Of a stretch of DNA of 64,000 nt, positions 30,745-39,479 are shown one piece after another. The position numbers and the translations under genes are program-made. The number at the start of each line of letters is the position of its first letter. Position 1 is the first letter of the stretch. The notes beneath the pieces are model-generated. The model saw only the letters and a program-made list of their open reading frames with translations. It made no database searches and was not told the origin of the DNA. This DNA is from Pseudomonas sp. P5_109 (GTDB lineage Bacteria; Pseudomonadota; Gammaproteobacteria; Pseudomonadales; Pseudomonadaceae): NCBI RefSeq assembly GCF_034009455.1, contig NZ_CP125380.1, forward strand, positions 613,501 to 677,500. Reading direction: 5' to 3'.

Positions 30745-30881
30745 TGTGGCGAGGGAGCTTGCTCCCGCTCGGCTGCGAAGCAGCCGTAAAGCAGGTTAAC
30801 GCGCTACGTCAGATGAAAGGTGGCAGCCAATGTGTGGGGGGGGCGCTTCGCACCCCGACGGGAGCAAGCTCCCTCGCCACA
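30745..30881. repeat. REP doublet (GTGGCGAGGG class)
   Basis: TGTGGCGAGGGAGCTTGCTC at 30745 and the inverted copy ending CTCGCCACA at 30881, with inner GCTGCGAAGCAGC. Class C, between convergent genes. Confidence 0.85.
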
Positions 30882-30884
30882 GAG

Positions 30885-32018
30885 TCAGTCGAGATATTCC
30901 GCCAACCCGTGATAACAGGTCGCCAGGTGATAAGGCGTGGTCGACGGCATGTCGCGGCGGCTGACTTCACCCTGTTCATCACGGCATTCATACCAACCGC
31001 CCGCATGCAGCGAGCGTTGCTGCAATGCCTGCAATTGACGCAGGACAGCTGCTTCGCTGTCCGGGCGCAGCGTCAACGCGCGCAGGTATTCGGCCTGGGC
31101 CCAGATACGCTGCGTGGCGTCCCGCACGCCGCCATCCGATTCAAGGTCGAGCATCGCCCGTACGGCGCCAGTCTGCTGTTCGACGCCCACTTGCTCGGTA
31201 AAGGCGAAGGCCCGCTCCAGATCGGCGTGCAGCGTCGAAGTGCGCAACAGCGCCGAAGATTCCAGCAGGAAATACCATTCGAACTGGTGCCCCGGTTCAA
31301 ACCAGTTATCCACAGACCCCAGCGGCTTTTCCATCAATACGCCGTGCTGCGGATCGATAAACCGCGCGTGCATGGCTGTGCATAACTCGACGAGCGCGTG
31401 TTGCACGTCGAGGTCCTCACGCACCGACAGAGTGGCGAGGAACGCTTCGGCCAGGTGCATCAGCGGGTTTTGCAAAGGGCCGCTATCCAGCGATGCCCAG
31501 TCGCGGTCGAGCGTGGCTTCGTACAGACCGTCGTCCGTGGCGAAACGCTGCGCAATCACTTCCAGCGAGGCGTTGAGTACCGACTCGACCAAGGGCTCGC
31601 GGACCTTGTCCCAGTAATGGGCGCAGGCGAACAGGATGAAGGCGTGGGTATAGAGGTCTTTACGCTGATCCAGCGGCGCCCCTTGTGCATCGACGCTGTA
31701 GAACCAGCCACCGTGCTCGGCATCGTGGAAGTGCCGTTGCAACGAGCGGAACAAGGCGGCGGCACGCTCTTCGGCGCCCGGCACCTGATCGATCAGGCTG
31801 GCAAACAGATACAACTGCCGCGCACAGGCCATGGCCCGATAGCGTTGCGGTGGCAGCGGCTGGTGTTCGGCATCCAGCGCCTCGTAGGGCAACGCCATGT
31901 CGGCGTTCCAACCCGGACCTTGCCAAAGCGGCACGATGACGTTCAGGAAGTGCTGTTGCACCGAGGCGAACAGGGCGGTCAGTTCAGGCTGAGAGGCGGA
32001 GCGGGAAACAGGCGGCAT
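30885..32018 (-). CDS. AGE family epimerase/isomerase
   Basis: A 377-residue (alpha/alpha)6-barrel protein of the N-acylglucosamine 2-epimerase family, which includes mannose and sulfoquinovose-pathway isomerases. Conserved segments are RYRAMACARQLYLFA, KDLYTHAFILFACAHYW, EPGHQFEWYFLLE (catalytic His) and TTPYHLATCYHGLAEYL at the C terminus. It is most like D-mannose isomerases (YihS-type), but the sugar cannot be fixed from sequence. It is transcribed toward the class C REP. Confidence 0.88.
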   Translation of the reverse strand: MPPVSRSASQPELTALFASVQQHFLNVIVPLWQGPGWNADMALPYEALDAEHQPLPPQRYRAMACARQLYLFASLIDQVPGAEERAAALFRSLQRHFHDAEHGGWFYSVDAQGAPLDQRKDLYTHAFILFACAHYWDKVREPLVESVLNASLEVIAQRFATDDGLYEATLDRDWASLDSGPLQNPLMHLAEAFLATLSVREDLDVQHALVELCTAMHARFIDPQHGVLMEKPLGSVDNWFEPGHQFEWYFLLESSALLRTSTLHADLERAFAFTEQVGVEQQTGAVRAMLDLESDGGVRDATQRIWAQAEYLRALTLRPDSEAAVLRQLQALQQRSLHAGGWYECRDEQGEVSRRDMPSTTPYHLATCYHGLAEYLD

Positions 32019-32095
32019 TGGCTGGCGTCGTCACGGCAGGGGCGATTGCGCGACATGTTAGCAGGCCTGAGAGGGGTGGTGTCTGTCAGGCCGCT

Positions 32096-32167
32096 TTCGC
32101 GAGCAAGCCCGCTCCCACAATGGAGTTGTGTACACAGCACCCATGTGGGAGCGGGCTTGCTCGCGAA
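32096..32167. repeat. REP doublet (GTGGGAGCGGG class)
   Basis: TTCGCGAGCAAGCCCGCTCC at 32096 and the complement ending CTCGCGAA at 32167. Class A, 29 bases before the end of hupE. Confidence 0.85.
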
Positions 32168-32191
32168 GAGGCCGTGGAAGGCGCTAGAGAA

Positions 32192-32764
32192 TTAACCTGC
32201 CAGCAACCACACCCCGGTCGCCGCCGAAGCCGCGCCCGCCAGTCGCACCAGAGGCGCTGCGGCCTGCGGCAACACTCGCACCAGCGCATAACCCGCCGCG
32301 TGCAACACCGCGGTCGCCGCGACAAAACCTGTGGCGTAGGTCCAGGGACTCGACATGTCGGGCAGTTCCAGTCCGTGCGCGACGCCATGGAACAGCGCAA
32401 ACAACGCCGTCGCCCCTACCGCCATCACCAACGGTGGACGCACTGCCAACGCAACCGCCAGCCCCAAAGCCAGCACGGAAGCGGCAATCCCGCTCTCCAG
32501 GGCTGGCAGGTTCAGTCCTTCAAAACCCAGCAATCCGCCGATCAGCAGGGTGCCGACGAAGGTGCACGGCAGCGCCCAGCGTGCGACGCCTTGTTGCTGT
32601 GCAGCCCAGAGACCGACCGCGAGCATCGCCAGCAAGTGGTCGAGACCGCCAAGCGGATGGCTTATACCGGCGATCAAACCGTTGTCGCCGTGCCCCGGGT
32701 GGGCGAAGGCGAGGGCCGGGGTCAGCAGTAGTGCCAAGGCGCCGAGAATGCGTTTGAGTGTCAT
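32192..32764 (-). CDS. HupE/UreJ family nickel transporter
   Basis: Membrane protein, 190 residues with a signal-like first segment (MTLKRILGALALLLTPALAF) and about six membrane spans. The family signature HPGHGDNGLIAGISHPLGGLDHLLAM with several His/Asp residues is present near the N terminus, and ALFHGVAHGLELP lies later. HupE/UreJ proteins supply nickel for hydrogenase or urease. Here it is the last gene of ureE-ureF-ureG-hupE, which supports a urease role. AAGGAAG precedes the start. Confidence 0.93.
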   Translation of the reverse strand: MTLKRILGALALLLTPALAFAHPGHGDNGLIAGISHPLGGLDHLLAMLAVGLWAAQQQGVARWALPCTFVGTLLIGGLLGFEGLNLPALESGIAASVLALGLAVALAVRPPLVMAVGATALFALFHGVAHGLELPDMSSPWTYATGFVAATAVLHAAGYALVRVLPQAAAPLVRLAGAASAATGVWLLAG

Positions 32765-32791
32765 GGATAAGCTTCCTTGTTGAAATCGTGA

Positions 32792-33406
<615 letters not shown>

Positions 33407-33430
33407 GTGATTCTCCAAAACAAGGGGGCC

Positions 33431-34105
33431 CTAGGAACGGAACAGGCGGCTGTATTGGCGCTCGTGGGCCATACACGCCAGGGACAGGCCGAAAGCGGCG
33501 CTGCCGTAATGGTCGGGATCGATTTGAGTGGCGTTGTGTTGAGCTTGTTGAAGCAGCGGCAACAGTTCGCTGGTCAGGCGCTGGGCGGCTTGCTGACCCA
33601 GTGGCAAGGTTTTCATCAGCACCGCCAACTGGTTTTCCAGCCAGCTCCATAGCCACGCGGCCAGGGCGTCCTGCGGGCTGATCTGCCAGGCGCGCGCGGC
33701 CAACGCCCAACCCAGGGCCAGGTGGGGCTCGGTGCGTTGTTCGAGAAATGCGCGAGCCGCAGCGTCAAGCTCCGGCAAGCCGTTGAGCAATTGCTGCAAC
33801 GAGTAGCCCATCTGCCGGCTCTCCTGATGCAATTCGCGGGTTTCGCGACTGGCGCGGTGTTCTTCGCAGCGTTGCAGCAATTTGCCCCAGTTTTCTGCCG
33901 TGGCGGCCACGCAATGAGCCAGCAGCAATGGCGCTTCGAAGCGCGCCAGATTCAACAGCAACTGATCGCTGATCCAGCGTCGGGCGCTGTCGGGGTCATG
34001 AACGCGGCCGTTATCCACAGCCATCTCCAGCCCTTGGGAGTAGCTGTAGCCGCCAATCGGCAATTGCGGACTGGCCAGGCGCAGCAGCGCCCAGGCCGGG
34101 TTCAT
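33431..34105 (-). CDS. ureF: Urease accessory protein UreF
   Basis: All-helical protein, 224 residues, that bridges UreD and UreG in the nickel-insertion complex. Family blocks are LLRLASPQLPIGGYSYSQGLEMAV at the N terminus and a region near residue 160 containing WAWLWSWLENQLAVLMK-like helix. Its ATG overlaps the ureE stop (ATGA, 34102-34105), so translation is coupled. It is 24 bases from ureG. Confidence 0.96.
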   Translation of the reverse strand: MNPAWALLRLASPQLPIGGYSYSQGLEMAVDNGRVHDPDSARRWISDQLLLNLARFEAPLLLAHCVAATAENWGKLLQRCEEHRASRETRELHQESRQMGYSLQQLLNGLPELDAAARAFLEQRTEPHLALGWALAARAWQISPQDALAAWLWSWLENQLAVLMKTLPLGQQAAQRLTSELLPLLQQAQHNATQIDPDHYGSAAFGLSLACMAHERQYSRLFRS

Positions 34106-34602
34106 GGGCGTACGCCGAACTGGTGCAGTTTCGGCGCGTAGTTGAAGTCTTCATCGCCATGGCGCGAATGATGATGGCCACCGCCGTAGGCGCCATGTTC
34201 CGGCTGGAACGGCGCTTCGATGTTCTCGGTATGGGCGCCGAGTTGTTCAAGCATGGCCTTGAGCACGTAGTCGTCGAGCAGGCGTAACCAGCCGCTGCCG
34301 ACTTGCAGGGCGACATGGCGGTTGCCCAGGTGATAGGCCGCGCGGGTCAGTTCGAAGGCATTGGCGCAGGTGACGTGCAGCAATTGTTCGGGGCGGGCGC
34401 AGACACGCACGATTCGCCCGTCTTCGGCTTGCAGGTATTCGCCGTCAAACAACGGCGGCTGGCCTCGCTCCAGAAACAACCCGACGTCCTCGCCCTCGGC
34501 ACTGAAACAGCGCAAACGGCTTTTGCTGCGAGCCTCGAACGTCAAGTGCAGTTCGGCGGCCCAAAGGGGTTGAGGGTCGATTCTGCGATGAATCACCAGC
34601 AT
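34102..34602 (-). CDS. ureE: Urease accessory metallochaperone UreE
   Basis: Nickel-binding chaperone, 166 residues. The N-terminal peptide-binding-like domain contains LFLERGQPPLFDGEYLQAEDG, the C-terminal domain the nickel-binding YHLGNRHVALQ, and the tail the His-rich GGGHHHSRHGDEDFNY. I chose the ATG at 34602 (MLVIHRRID); the frame extends eight codons upstream. First gene of ureE-ureF-ureG-hupE, about 22 kb from ureDABC. Confidence 0.96.
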   Translation of the reverse strand: MLVIHRRIDPQPLWAAELHLTFEARSKSRLRCFSAEGEDVGLFLERGQPPLFDGEYLQAEDGRIVRVCARPEQLLHVTCANAFELTRAAYHLGNRHVALQVGSGWLRLLDDYVLKAMLEQLGAHTENIEAPFQPEHGAYGGGHHHSRHGDEDFNYAPKLHQFGVRP

Positions 34603-34778
34603 CGGAAGGCTTCCAGCAATGGACAATGCTCAGGCTAGAGCAAGGGGCTTGCCAATCGACGCGATGTGTAGGAAATGGCTGTGGGATGGGTCGGATAAGT
34701 TGCGAGGTGATGGGCTTTTTGGATGAAGTTGGTGCGCTGTTTTTGATTTGCGCACCAAGTTGAGGCGGTGAGGTTCAG

Positions 34779-34867
34779 TGTGGGAGCGGGCTTGCTCGCG
34801 AAAGCGGAGTGTCTGTCACATGAATGCTGAATGTGCTGGCGCCTTCGCGAGCAAGCCCGCTCCCACA
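34779..34867. repeat. REP doublet (GTGGGAGCGGG class)
   Basis: TGTGGGAGCGGGCTTGCTCG at 34779 and the inverted copy ending CTCCCACA at 34867, directly downstream of the TetR gene. Class A. From 34603 to 34778 there is AT-rich sequence with no recognisable gene; the ureE promoter is presumably there. Confidence 0.85.
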
Positions 34868-34870
34868 GGT

Positions 34871-35503
34871 TTATTCGGTGCTTCCCAGCCCTTGCCAATG
34901 CTTGAGGCCGATAAAGATAAACCGCAGCTGCTGAGTGATTTTCGCCTGGGGCGTCAGGTGTTCGGGCAAGGCTTCGGCTGGCGGATCGATGATGTCCGGC
35001 AGGGTGGCGAACACGCTTTTGACGATCAGGTCCGCCATGACGCTCAGGTCGTCGATGTCCAGATGCTGCAGTTTTGGCATCAGTGACAAATCCGCCGCCA
35101 GGTCCGAACTGATGTTTTCACGCAAGCGGCCGATGGCCTGGCGCACCGGCAGCGAACCACCGTATTGCTCGCGGGCGAGAAACAGGAACTGCGAACGGTT
35201 GGCGCTGACCACGTCGAGAAAGATCCGCACCGAGGCATCGATGATGCCGCCCATCACGAACTCGTTGTGCCGTACCAGGCGAATGGTTTCGCGGAATGTC
35301 TGGCCGACTTCGCTGACCAGCACCAGGCCCAGTTCATCCATATCGGCAAAATGGCGATAGAAACCGGTCGGTACGATGCCGGCGGTTTTCGCGACTTCGC
35401 GCAGGCTCAGGCTGCCGAATCCTCGGCCGCCATCCATCAGGCGCCGGGCAGCGTCCATCAGGGCGTTACGGGTCTGTTGTTTCTGTTCGGCGCGGGGCAG
35501 CAT
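34871..35503 (-). CDS. TetR family regulator, DesT-like
   Basis: A 210-residue regulator. The helix-turn-helix lies at about residues 30-55 (SLSLREVAKTAGIVPTGFYRHF). The ligand domain contains LIDASVRIFLDVV-like and SQFLFLAREQYGGSLPVRQAI segments. From memory these resemble DesT of P. aeruginosa, the acyl-CoA-sensing repressor of the desCB desaturase genes, which is also next to ureE there. The desCB partners are not next to it here, so the regulon must be elsewhere. The exact orthology is inferred. Confidence 0.8.
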   Translation of the reverse strand: MLPRAEQKQQTRNALMDAARRLMDGGRGFGSLSLREVAKTAGIVPTGFYRHFADMDELGLVLVSEVGQTFRETIRLVRHNEFVMGGIIDASVRIFLDVVSANRSQFLFLAREQYGGSLPVRQAIGRLRENISSDLAADLSLMPKLQHLDIDDLSVMADLIVKSVFATLPDIIDPPAEALPEHLTPQAKITQQLRFIFIGLKHWQGLGSTE

Positions 35504-35628
35504 TGCAAGGGCGTTTTCTGGATGGGGACGCGGCGCACTCTAGCAAATCGGCTTTGCCGGCGTCGAACGACTGTAGGGGGGATCAAGCGGGGAGATGCGA
35601 TATCTATCAAGCGGACCGCTGAAAAGTC

Positions 35629-35661
35629 AAAAGCCCAATCCGGGGATTGGGCTTTTTTTCA
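35629..35661. terminator. Bidirectional terminator after the 14-residue-repeat gene
   Basis: AGCCCAATC and GATTGGGCT pair around CGGG (35631-35652), with A tracts before and T tracts after. It lies 16 bases beyond the stop of the minus-strand repeat gene. Confidence 0.8.
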
Positions 35662-35676
35662 GGGCGGCCATGGGGC

Positions 35677-36189
35677 TTAGCTCAGGGCGCTGTTGCGTTC
35701 GATCACACGGTCACCACCGCCTTCAGCGAGGGTTTGACCTTGTGGAGTGCGATCCGAACCGTCGGCAGCCAGGGCCTGGCCTTGTGGAGTGCGGTCGGAA
35801 CCGTCAGCGGCAAGGGTTTGACCTTGTGGAGTGCGATCGGAACCATCAGCAGCCAGGGTTTGACCTTGTGGGGTGCGATCGGAACCGTCAGCGGCCAAGG
35901 TTTGACCTTGTGGAGTGCGATCGGAACCATCGGCTGCCAGGGTTTGGCCTTGTGGGGTGCGGTCCGAGCCATCCTGAGTGATCAGGCCTTTTTCTTTCAG
36001 GCGATCGTTACCGCCTTCGGCAAGGGTCTGGCCTTGAGGAGTGCGGTCCGAGCCATCGGCGGCGACGGTTTGGCTGAACACCGAGCGGCTGTCTTTCACT
36101 TGAGGAGTCGCTTGATCAGCGGCAGGCAGTGCAAAAGCAGTGCTGGCCAGCATTGAGAGGGTAAGGCTAAGCAGTAGTTGGCGTTTCAT
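35677..36189 (-). CDS. Secreted protein of tandem 14-residue DGSDRTPQG repeats
   Basis: A 170-residue protein with a signal peptide (MKRQLLLSLTLSMLASTAFA, cut before LPAADQ). Residues about 43-168 are nine tandem 14-residue units. Seven are close to AADGSDRTPQGQTL and two are diverged (AEGGNDR..., AEGGGDR...). No enzyme fold is visible; the repeat is polar, acidic and probably disordered or extended in the periplasm. Similar small repeat proteins occur in other pseudomonads, but I cannot assign a function. GAGGAG precedes the ATG at 36189. Confidence 0.75.
   Translation of the reverse strand: MKRQLLLSLTLSMLASTAFALPAADQATPQVKDSRSVFSQTVAADGSDRTPQGQTLAEGGNDRLKEKGLITQDGSDRTPQGQTLAADGSDRTPQGQTLAADGSDRTPQGQTLAADGSDRTPQGQTLAADGSDRTPQGQALAADGSDRTPQGQTLAEGGGDRVIERNSALS
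35728..35979 (-). repeat. 42-bp in-frame tandem repeat (six near-identical units)
   Basis: Six consecutive 42-base units inside the repeat gene, each encoding one 14-residue unit. They differ only at a few, mostly synonymous, positions. A further unit and two diverged ones extend the periodicity to 35686-36063. Unit length divisible by three preserves the frame when copies are gained or lost. Confidence 0.9.
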
Positions 36190-36576
36190 GATTGTTTTGC
36201 TCCTCGGGGGTGCGAAAAAGTGGGTACGAGGGCAATGCTACTCTCGATAAGTCGATATAAAAGTTCATAAACGCAATGGTAATAATCAACGGAATTGATT
36301 GTTTGCTGCGCAGGCTCTAGATCGGGCGTTTCCGGCGAGTTGTCTTGCACCGGTTTGGGTATTTTCGACTCACCTGTGCCATGCAGAAGTGCGAGGCCGG
36401 TAACGCTGAATGACTGATGGGTCAGTATTGGACTGGTCGAATTCGGCGAAATCGGCCTTTCGATTAAACCTGCCGGGCTTTTATCAGTCGTAGACTTCAT
36501 GGCGAGCCGCTTCCGGCTCACCGTTTCACATGTGCGTCGCAGTCGGGGCGCTCAGTCGTATCAGGAGCCCTGTGCA
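36190..36576. other. Divergent intergenic region (repeat gene / asmA)
   Basis: 387 bases, AT rich in its left half. Visible elements are the ribosome binding site of the minus-strand repeat gene, a short GC hairpin GAGCCG-CTTC-CGGCTC (36503-36518) and GGAG for asmA (36564). No convincing promoter was recognised. A 111-codon minus-strand ORF crosses it but has no recognisable domain. Confidence 0.4.
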
Positions 36577-38646
36577 ATGACGCGCACCCAAAAGACGTTT
36601 GTCTGGACCCTTTCCACTTTTCTGACCTTGCTGGTGTTGCTGGTACTGATCATCGTGTTCTTCGACTGGAACCGGATCAAACCGCCGCTCAACGCCAAAG
36701 TTTCCGAAGAACTGCACCGTGCTTTTGCCATCAACGGCAATCTGTCGGTGGTCTGGCGGCCCGAGCCCGATGAAAGCGGCTGGCGCGCCTGGGTGCCGTG
36801 GCCCCATGTGGTGGCCGAGGACCTCAGCCTGGGTAATCCGGACTGGTCGAAGCAAGCGCAGATGGTCACCCTCAAGCGTGTCGAGTTGCGTATTTCTCCC
36901 CTGGCGTTGCTGGCGCAGCGGGTGGTGATCCCGCGTATCGATCTCACTGAACCGAATGCCGAGCTGCAACGCCTGGCTGACGGGCGTGCCAACTGGACGT
37001 TCAAGTTCGACCCTAAAGACCCGACCGCAGAGCCATCCAGCTGGGAGGTGGATATCGGCGCGATCGGTTTCGACAAGGGCCACGTCACCCTCGACGACCA
37101 GAGTCTGAAGACTCAACTCGACGTGCTGATCGATCCATTGGGCAAACCGATCCCGTTCAGCGATATCGTCGGTGATAAAGCGGCGAAAGCCGCGCAGGAA
37201 AAGGGCTCCTCACCCCAGGATTATGCGTTCGCCCTCAAGGTCAACGGCCAGTACCACGGCCAGAAACTCGCGGGCCAGGGCAAGATTGGCGGGCTGTTGG
37301 CGCTGCAGGACGCGGCGCGGCCGTTTCCGCTCCAGGCACAGGTGAGGATTGCCGATTCCAGCGTCGAATTGGCCGGCACCCTGACCGATCCGCTGAACCT
37401 CGGCGCACTGGACCTGCGCCTGAAACTGACCGGCACCAGCCTGGGCAACCTCTACCCGCTGACCGGTGTGATCCTGCCGGACACACCTCCCTATGCCACC
37501 GACGGCCATCTGATCGCCAAGCTGCATGAAACCGGTGGCGCGGTGTTCCGCTATGAAGAATTCAACGGCAAGATCGGCGAGAGCGACATCCACGGCAATC
37601 TGACCTATGTCGCCAGCCAGCCACGGCCAAAACTCAGCGGCTCGCTGCTGTCCAATCAACTGCTGTTCGCCGATCTGGCGCCGCTGATCGGTGCCGATTC
37701 CAACGCCAAACAGAAGGCCCGTGGCGGTGACAGCAAACAACCGGCGGACAAAGTGCTGCCGGTCGAAGAGTTCAAGACCGATCGCTGGCGCGATATGGAC
37801 GCCGATGTCGAGTTCACCGGCAAGCGCATCGTGCACAGTGAAAAACTGCCGTTCAACGACCTCTATACCCATCTGGTGCTCACCGATGGCGTGCTCAGTC
37901 TCGAGCCGCTGCGCTTCGGCGTGGCCGGCGGCAAGCTGGATGCGCAGATTCGCCTGAACGGACACACCGACCCACTGGAAGGCCAGGCAAAACTGACCGC
38001 GCGCGGGTTCAAGCTCAAACAGTTGTTCCCCGGTTTTGAGCCGATGAAAACCAGTTTCGGCGAACTCAACGGCGATGCCGATATCAGCGGGCGCGGCAAC
38101 TCGGTGGCCAAGTTGCTGGGCAGCGCCAATGGCAATCTGAAAATGCTGATCAATGATGGTGCCATCAGTCGCGAACTGATGGAGCTGGCGGGCTTGAACG
38201 TCGGCAACTACGTGGTGGGCAAGATCTTTGGTGACAAGGAAGTAAAGATCAACTGCGCGGCCGCCGACTTCGGCATCCAGTCCGGCCTGGCCAGTACCCG
38301 CTTGTTTGTGTTCGACACCGAGAACGCAGTCGTCTACATCGATGGCACCGCGAACATGGCGACCGAACAACTGGACCTGACCATCACCCCGGAATCCAAG
38401 GGTTGGCGCCTGATTTCATTGCGCTCGCCACTGTATGTGCGCGGCAAGTTCATCAAGCCCGATGCGGGGGTCAAGGCCGTGCCATTGATGTTGCGCGGGG
38501 CCGGGATGGTGGCACTGGGGGTGATCGCCGCACCGGCGGCCGGGTTGTTGGCGCTGGTGGCGCCGAGTGGTGGCGAGCCGAATCAGTGTGCGCCGTTGCT
38601 GGAGCAGATGAAGATGGGCAAGGCGCCCAAGACGGTAAAAAACTGA
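36577..38646 (+). CDS. AsmA family protein
   Basis: Inner-membrane-anchored periplasmic protein, 689 residues, of the AsmA/TamB-like lipid-transfer (VPS13-like) group, tied to outer-membrane lipid homeostasis. One N-terminal membrane segment spans residues about 8-30 (FVWTLSTFLTLLVLLVLIIVFF). A long beta-rich periplasmic region follows, with the AsmA C-terminal block from about residue 480 (GNGNLKMLINDGAISRELMELAGLNVG-like). The ATG at 36577 is chosen because GGAG lies eight bases before; a longer in-frame ORF starts at 36499. Confidence 0.9.
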   Translation: MTRTQKTFVWTLSTFLTLLVLLVLIIVFFDWNRIKPPLNAKVSEELHRAFAINGNLSVVWRPEPDESGWRAWVPWPHVVAEDLSLGNPDWSKQAQMVTLKRVELRISPLALLAQRVVIPRIDLTEPNAELQRLADGRANWTFKFDPKDPTAEPSSWEVDIGAIGFDKGHVTLDDQSLKTQLDVLIDPLGKPIPFSDIVGDKAAKAAQEKGSSPQDYAFALKVNGQYHGQKLAGQGKIGGLLALQDAARPFPLQAQVRIADSSVELAGTLTDPLNLGALDLRLKLTGTSLGNLYPLTGVILPDTPPYATDGHLIAKLHETGGAVFRYEEFNGKIGESDIHGNLTYVASQPRPKLSGSLLSNQLLFADLAPLIGADSNAKQKARGGDSKQPADKVLPVEEFKTDRWRDMDADVEFTGKRIVHSEKLPFNDLYTHLVLTDGVLSLEPLRFGVAGGKLDAQIRLNGHTDPLEGQAKLTARGFKLKQLFPGFEPMKTSFGELNGDADISGRGNSVAKLLGSANGNLKMLINDGAISRELMELAGLNVGNYVVGKIFGDKEVKINCAAADFGIQSGLASTRLFVFDTENAVVYIDGTANMATEQLDLTITPESKGWRLISLRSPLYVRGKFIKPDAGVKAVPLMLRGAGMVALGVIAAPAAGLLALVAPSGGEPNQCAPLLEQMKMGKAPKTVKN

Positions 38647-38661
38647 GGGTGCCGGTGAACA

Positions 38662-38692
38662 GTTCAAGCGCCCCGATTCGGGGCGTTTGAAC
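38662..38692. terminator. Possible terminator hairpin between convergent genes
   Basis: GTTCAAGCGCCCC and GGGGCGTTTGAAC pair around GATTC. There is no long T tract on either side, so it may be a weaker or Rho-assisted stop. Confidence 0.5.
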
Positions 38693-38711
38693 GTATTGCA
38701 GGCTCGATCTT

Positions 38712-39401
38712 TCAGTTCAAGTCGGGGGGGGCAGGGATGTGCAGCAGTTTTGTTTCAATTTTGCACCCGAGTTTCTTGAGGACATCTTCTCGTATCTCAT
38801 TGTAATAACGCTCATCCAGTAAACAGCACAACTGCCAACTGTTGGTCTGGTCGTTATTGATGGCGTTCAGTACAGGCTGGACGAGTAGTTCGCTTTCCAG
38901 CTCGTGGGTCGTTTCGAATGTCACTTGCAGGGTGACTACGGTTTTATCGTTGCGAATAATTGTGAGCAATGCAGCCGTTGAAGCCGTTGCATGGGGGTTG
39001 GATTCACTCACGGTAGCGTTTCTTTGAAGTTTCTCGACGATTGCCCTGATCGCTGGTGAGTCAGGCTGGAGATTTGTCAGGTGACCCCATGCATTGGTGA
39101 GCGCTTGCCGTTCATCTTTTGACAAGGTACTCCCTGCGCATTCTCCAATGAGACTCAACAGACTGCTGTTTTCAAAGTCGAGGCGCTGGTTCCCTCGGCT
39201 ATTACCCATCCAGCCAATTTTTTGAACGGTAGCTGTATAAGTTGGCCAGGAAACCACAGGGTTATCGCTTTTTTTTGACGCTACCAGTTCGCCAAACAGG
39301 CTGGACGATAAGATGTCTTTTTTAAAGCTGTCTTCGTGCAGTCCACAAAAAACTGTTATGTTTCCATTAATTAGCCAAGTGTCGAAAATGATATTTTTCA
39401 T
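38712..39401 (-). CDS. Hypothetical protein, unknown family (paralogue 1)
   Basis: A 229-residue protein, no signal peptide. Recognisable features are a segment SWPTYTATVQKIGWMGNSRG (about 51-70), an Ala/Thr-rich helix (about 140-150) and the end YYNEIREDVLKKLGCKIETKLLHIPAPPDL. These positions correspond to similar ones in the next gene upstream, so the two are distant paralogues. The gene is noticeably more AT rich than its neighbours. AGGA precedes the ATG. The function is unknown. Confidence 0.7.
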   Translation of the reverse strand: MKNIIFDTWLINGNITVFCGLHEDSFKKDILSSSLFGELVASKKSDNPVVSWPTYTATVQKIGWMGNSRGNQRLDFENSSLLSLIGECAGSTLSKDERQALTNAWGHLTNLQPDSPAIRAIVEKLQRNATVSESNPHATASTAALLTIIRNDKTVVTLQVTFETTHELESELLVQPVLNAINNDQTNSWQLCCLLDERYYNEIREDVLKKLGCKIETKLLHIPAPPDLN

Positions 39402-39479
39402 GTGTTGTCCTGCGCGAAAGTGTGCACAAAAAGTTGTTTAAATCGGAAGGTTAGGCCGATTTAAACATGTTGGTGGCGG

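Noticed and set aside
35728..35979. CRISPR-like array
   Set aside because: The repeats are contiguous without spacers and encode an in-frame peptide; a minisatellite, not CRISPR.
36186..36521. 111-codon minus-strand ORF upstream of the 14-residue-repeat gene
   Set aside because: It reads across an AT-rich intergenic region, overlaps the start of the repeat gene and has no domain.
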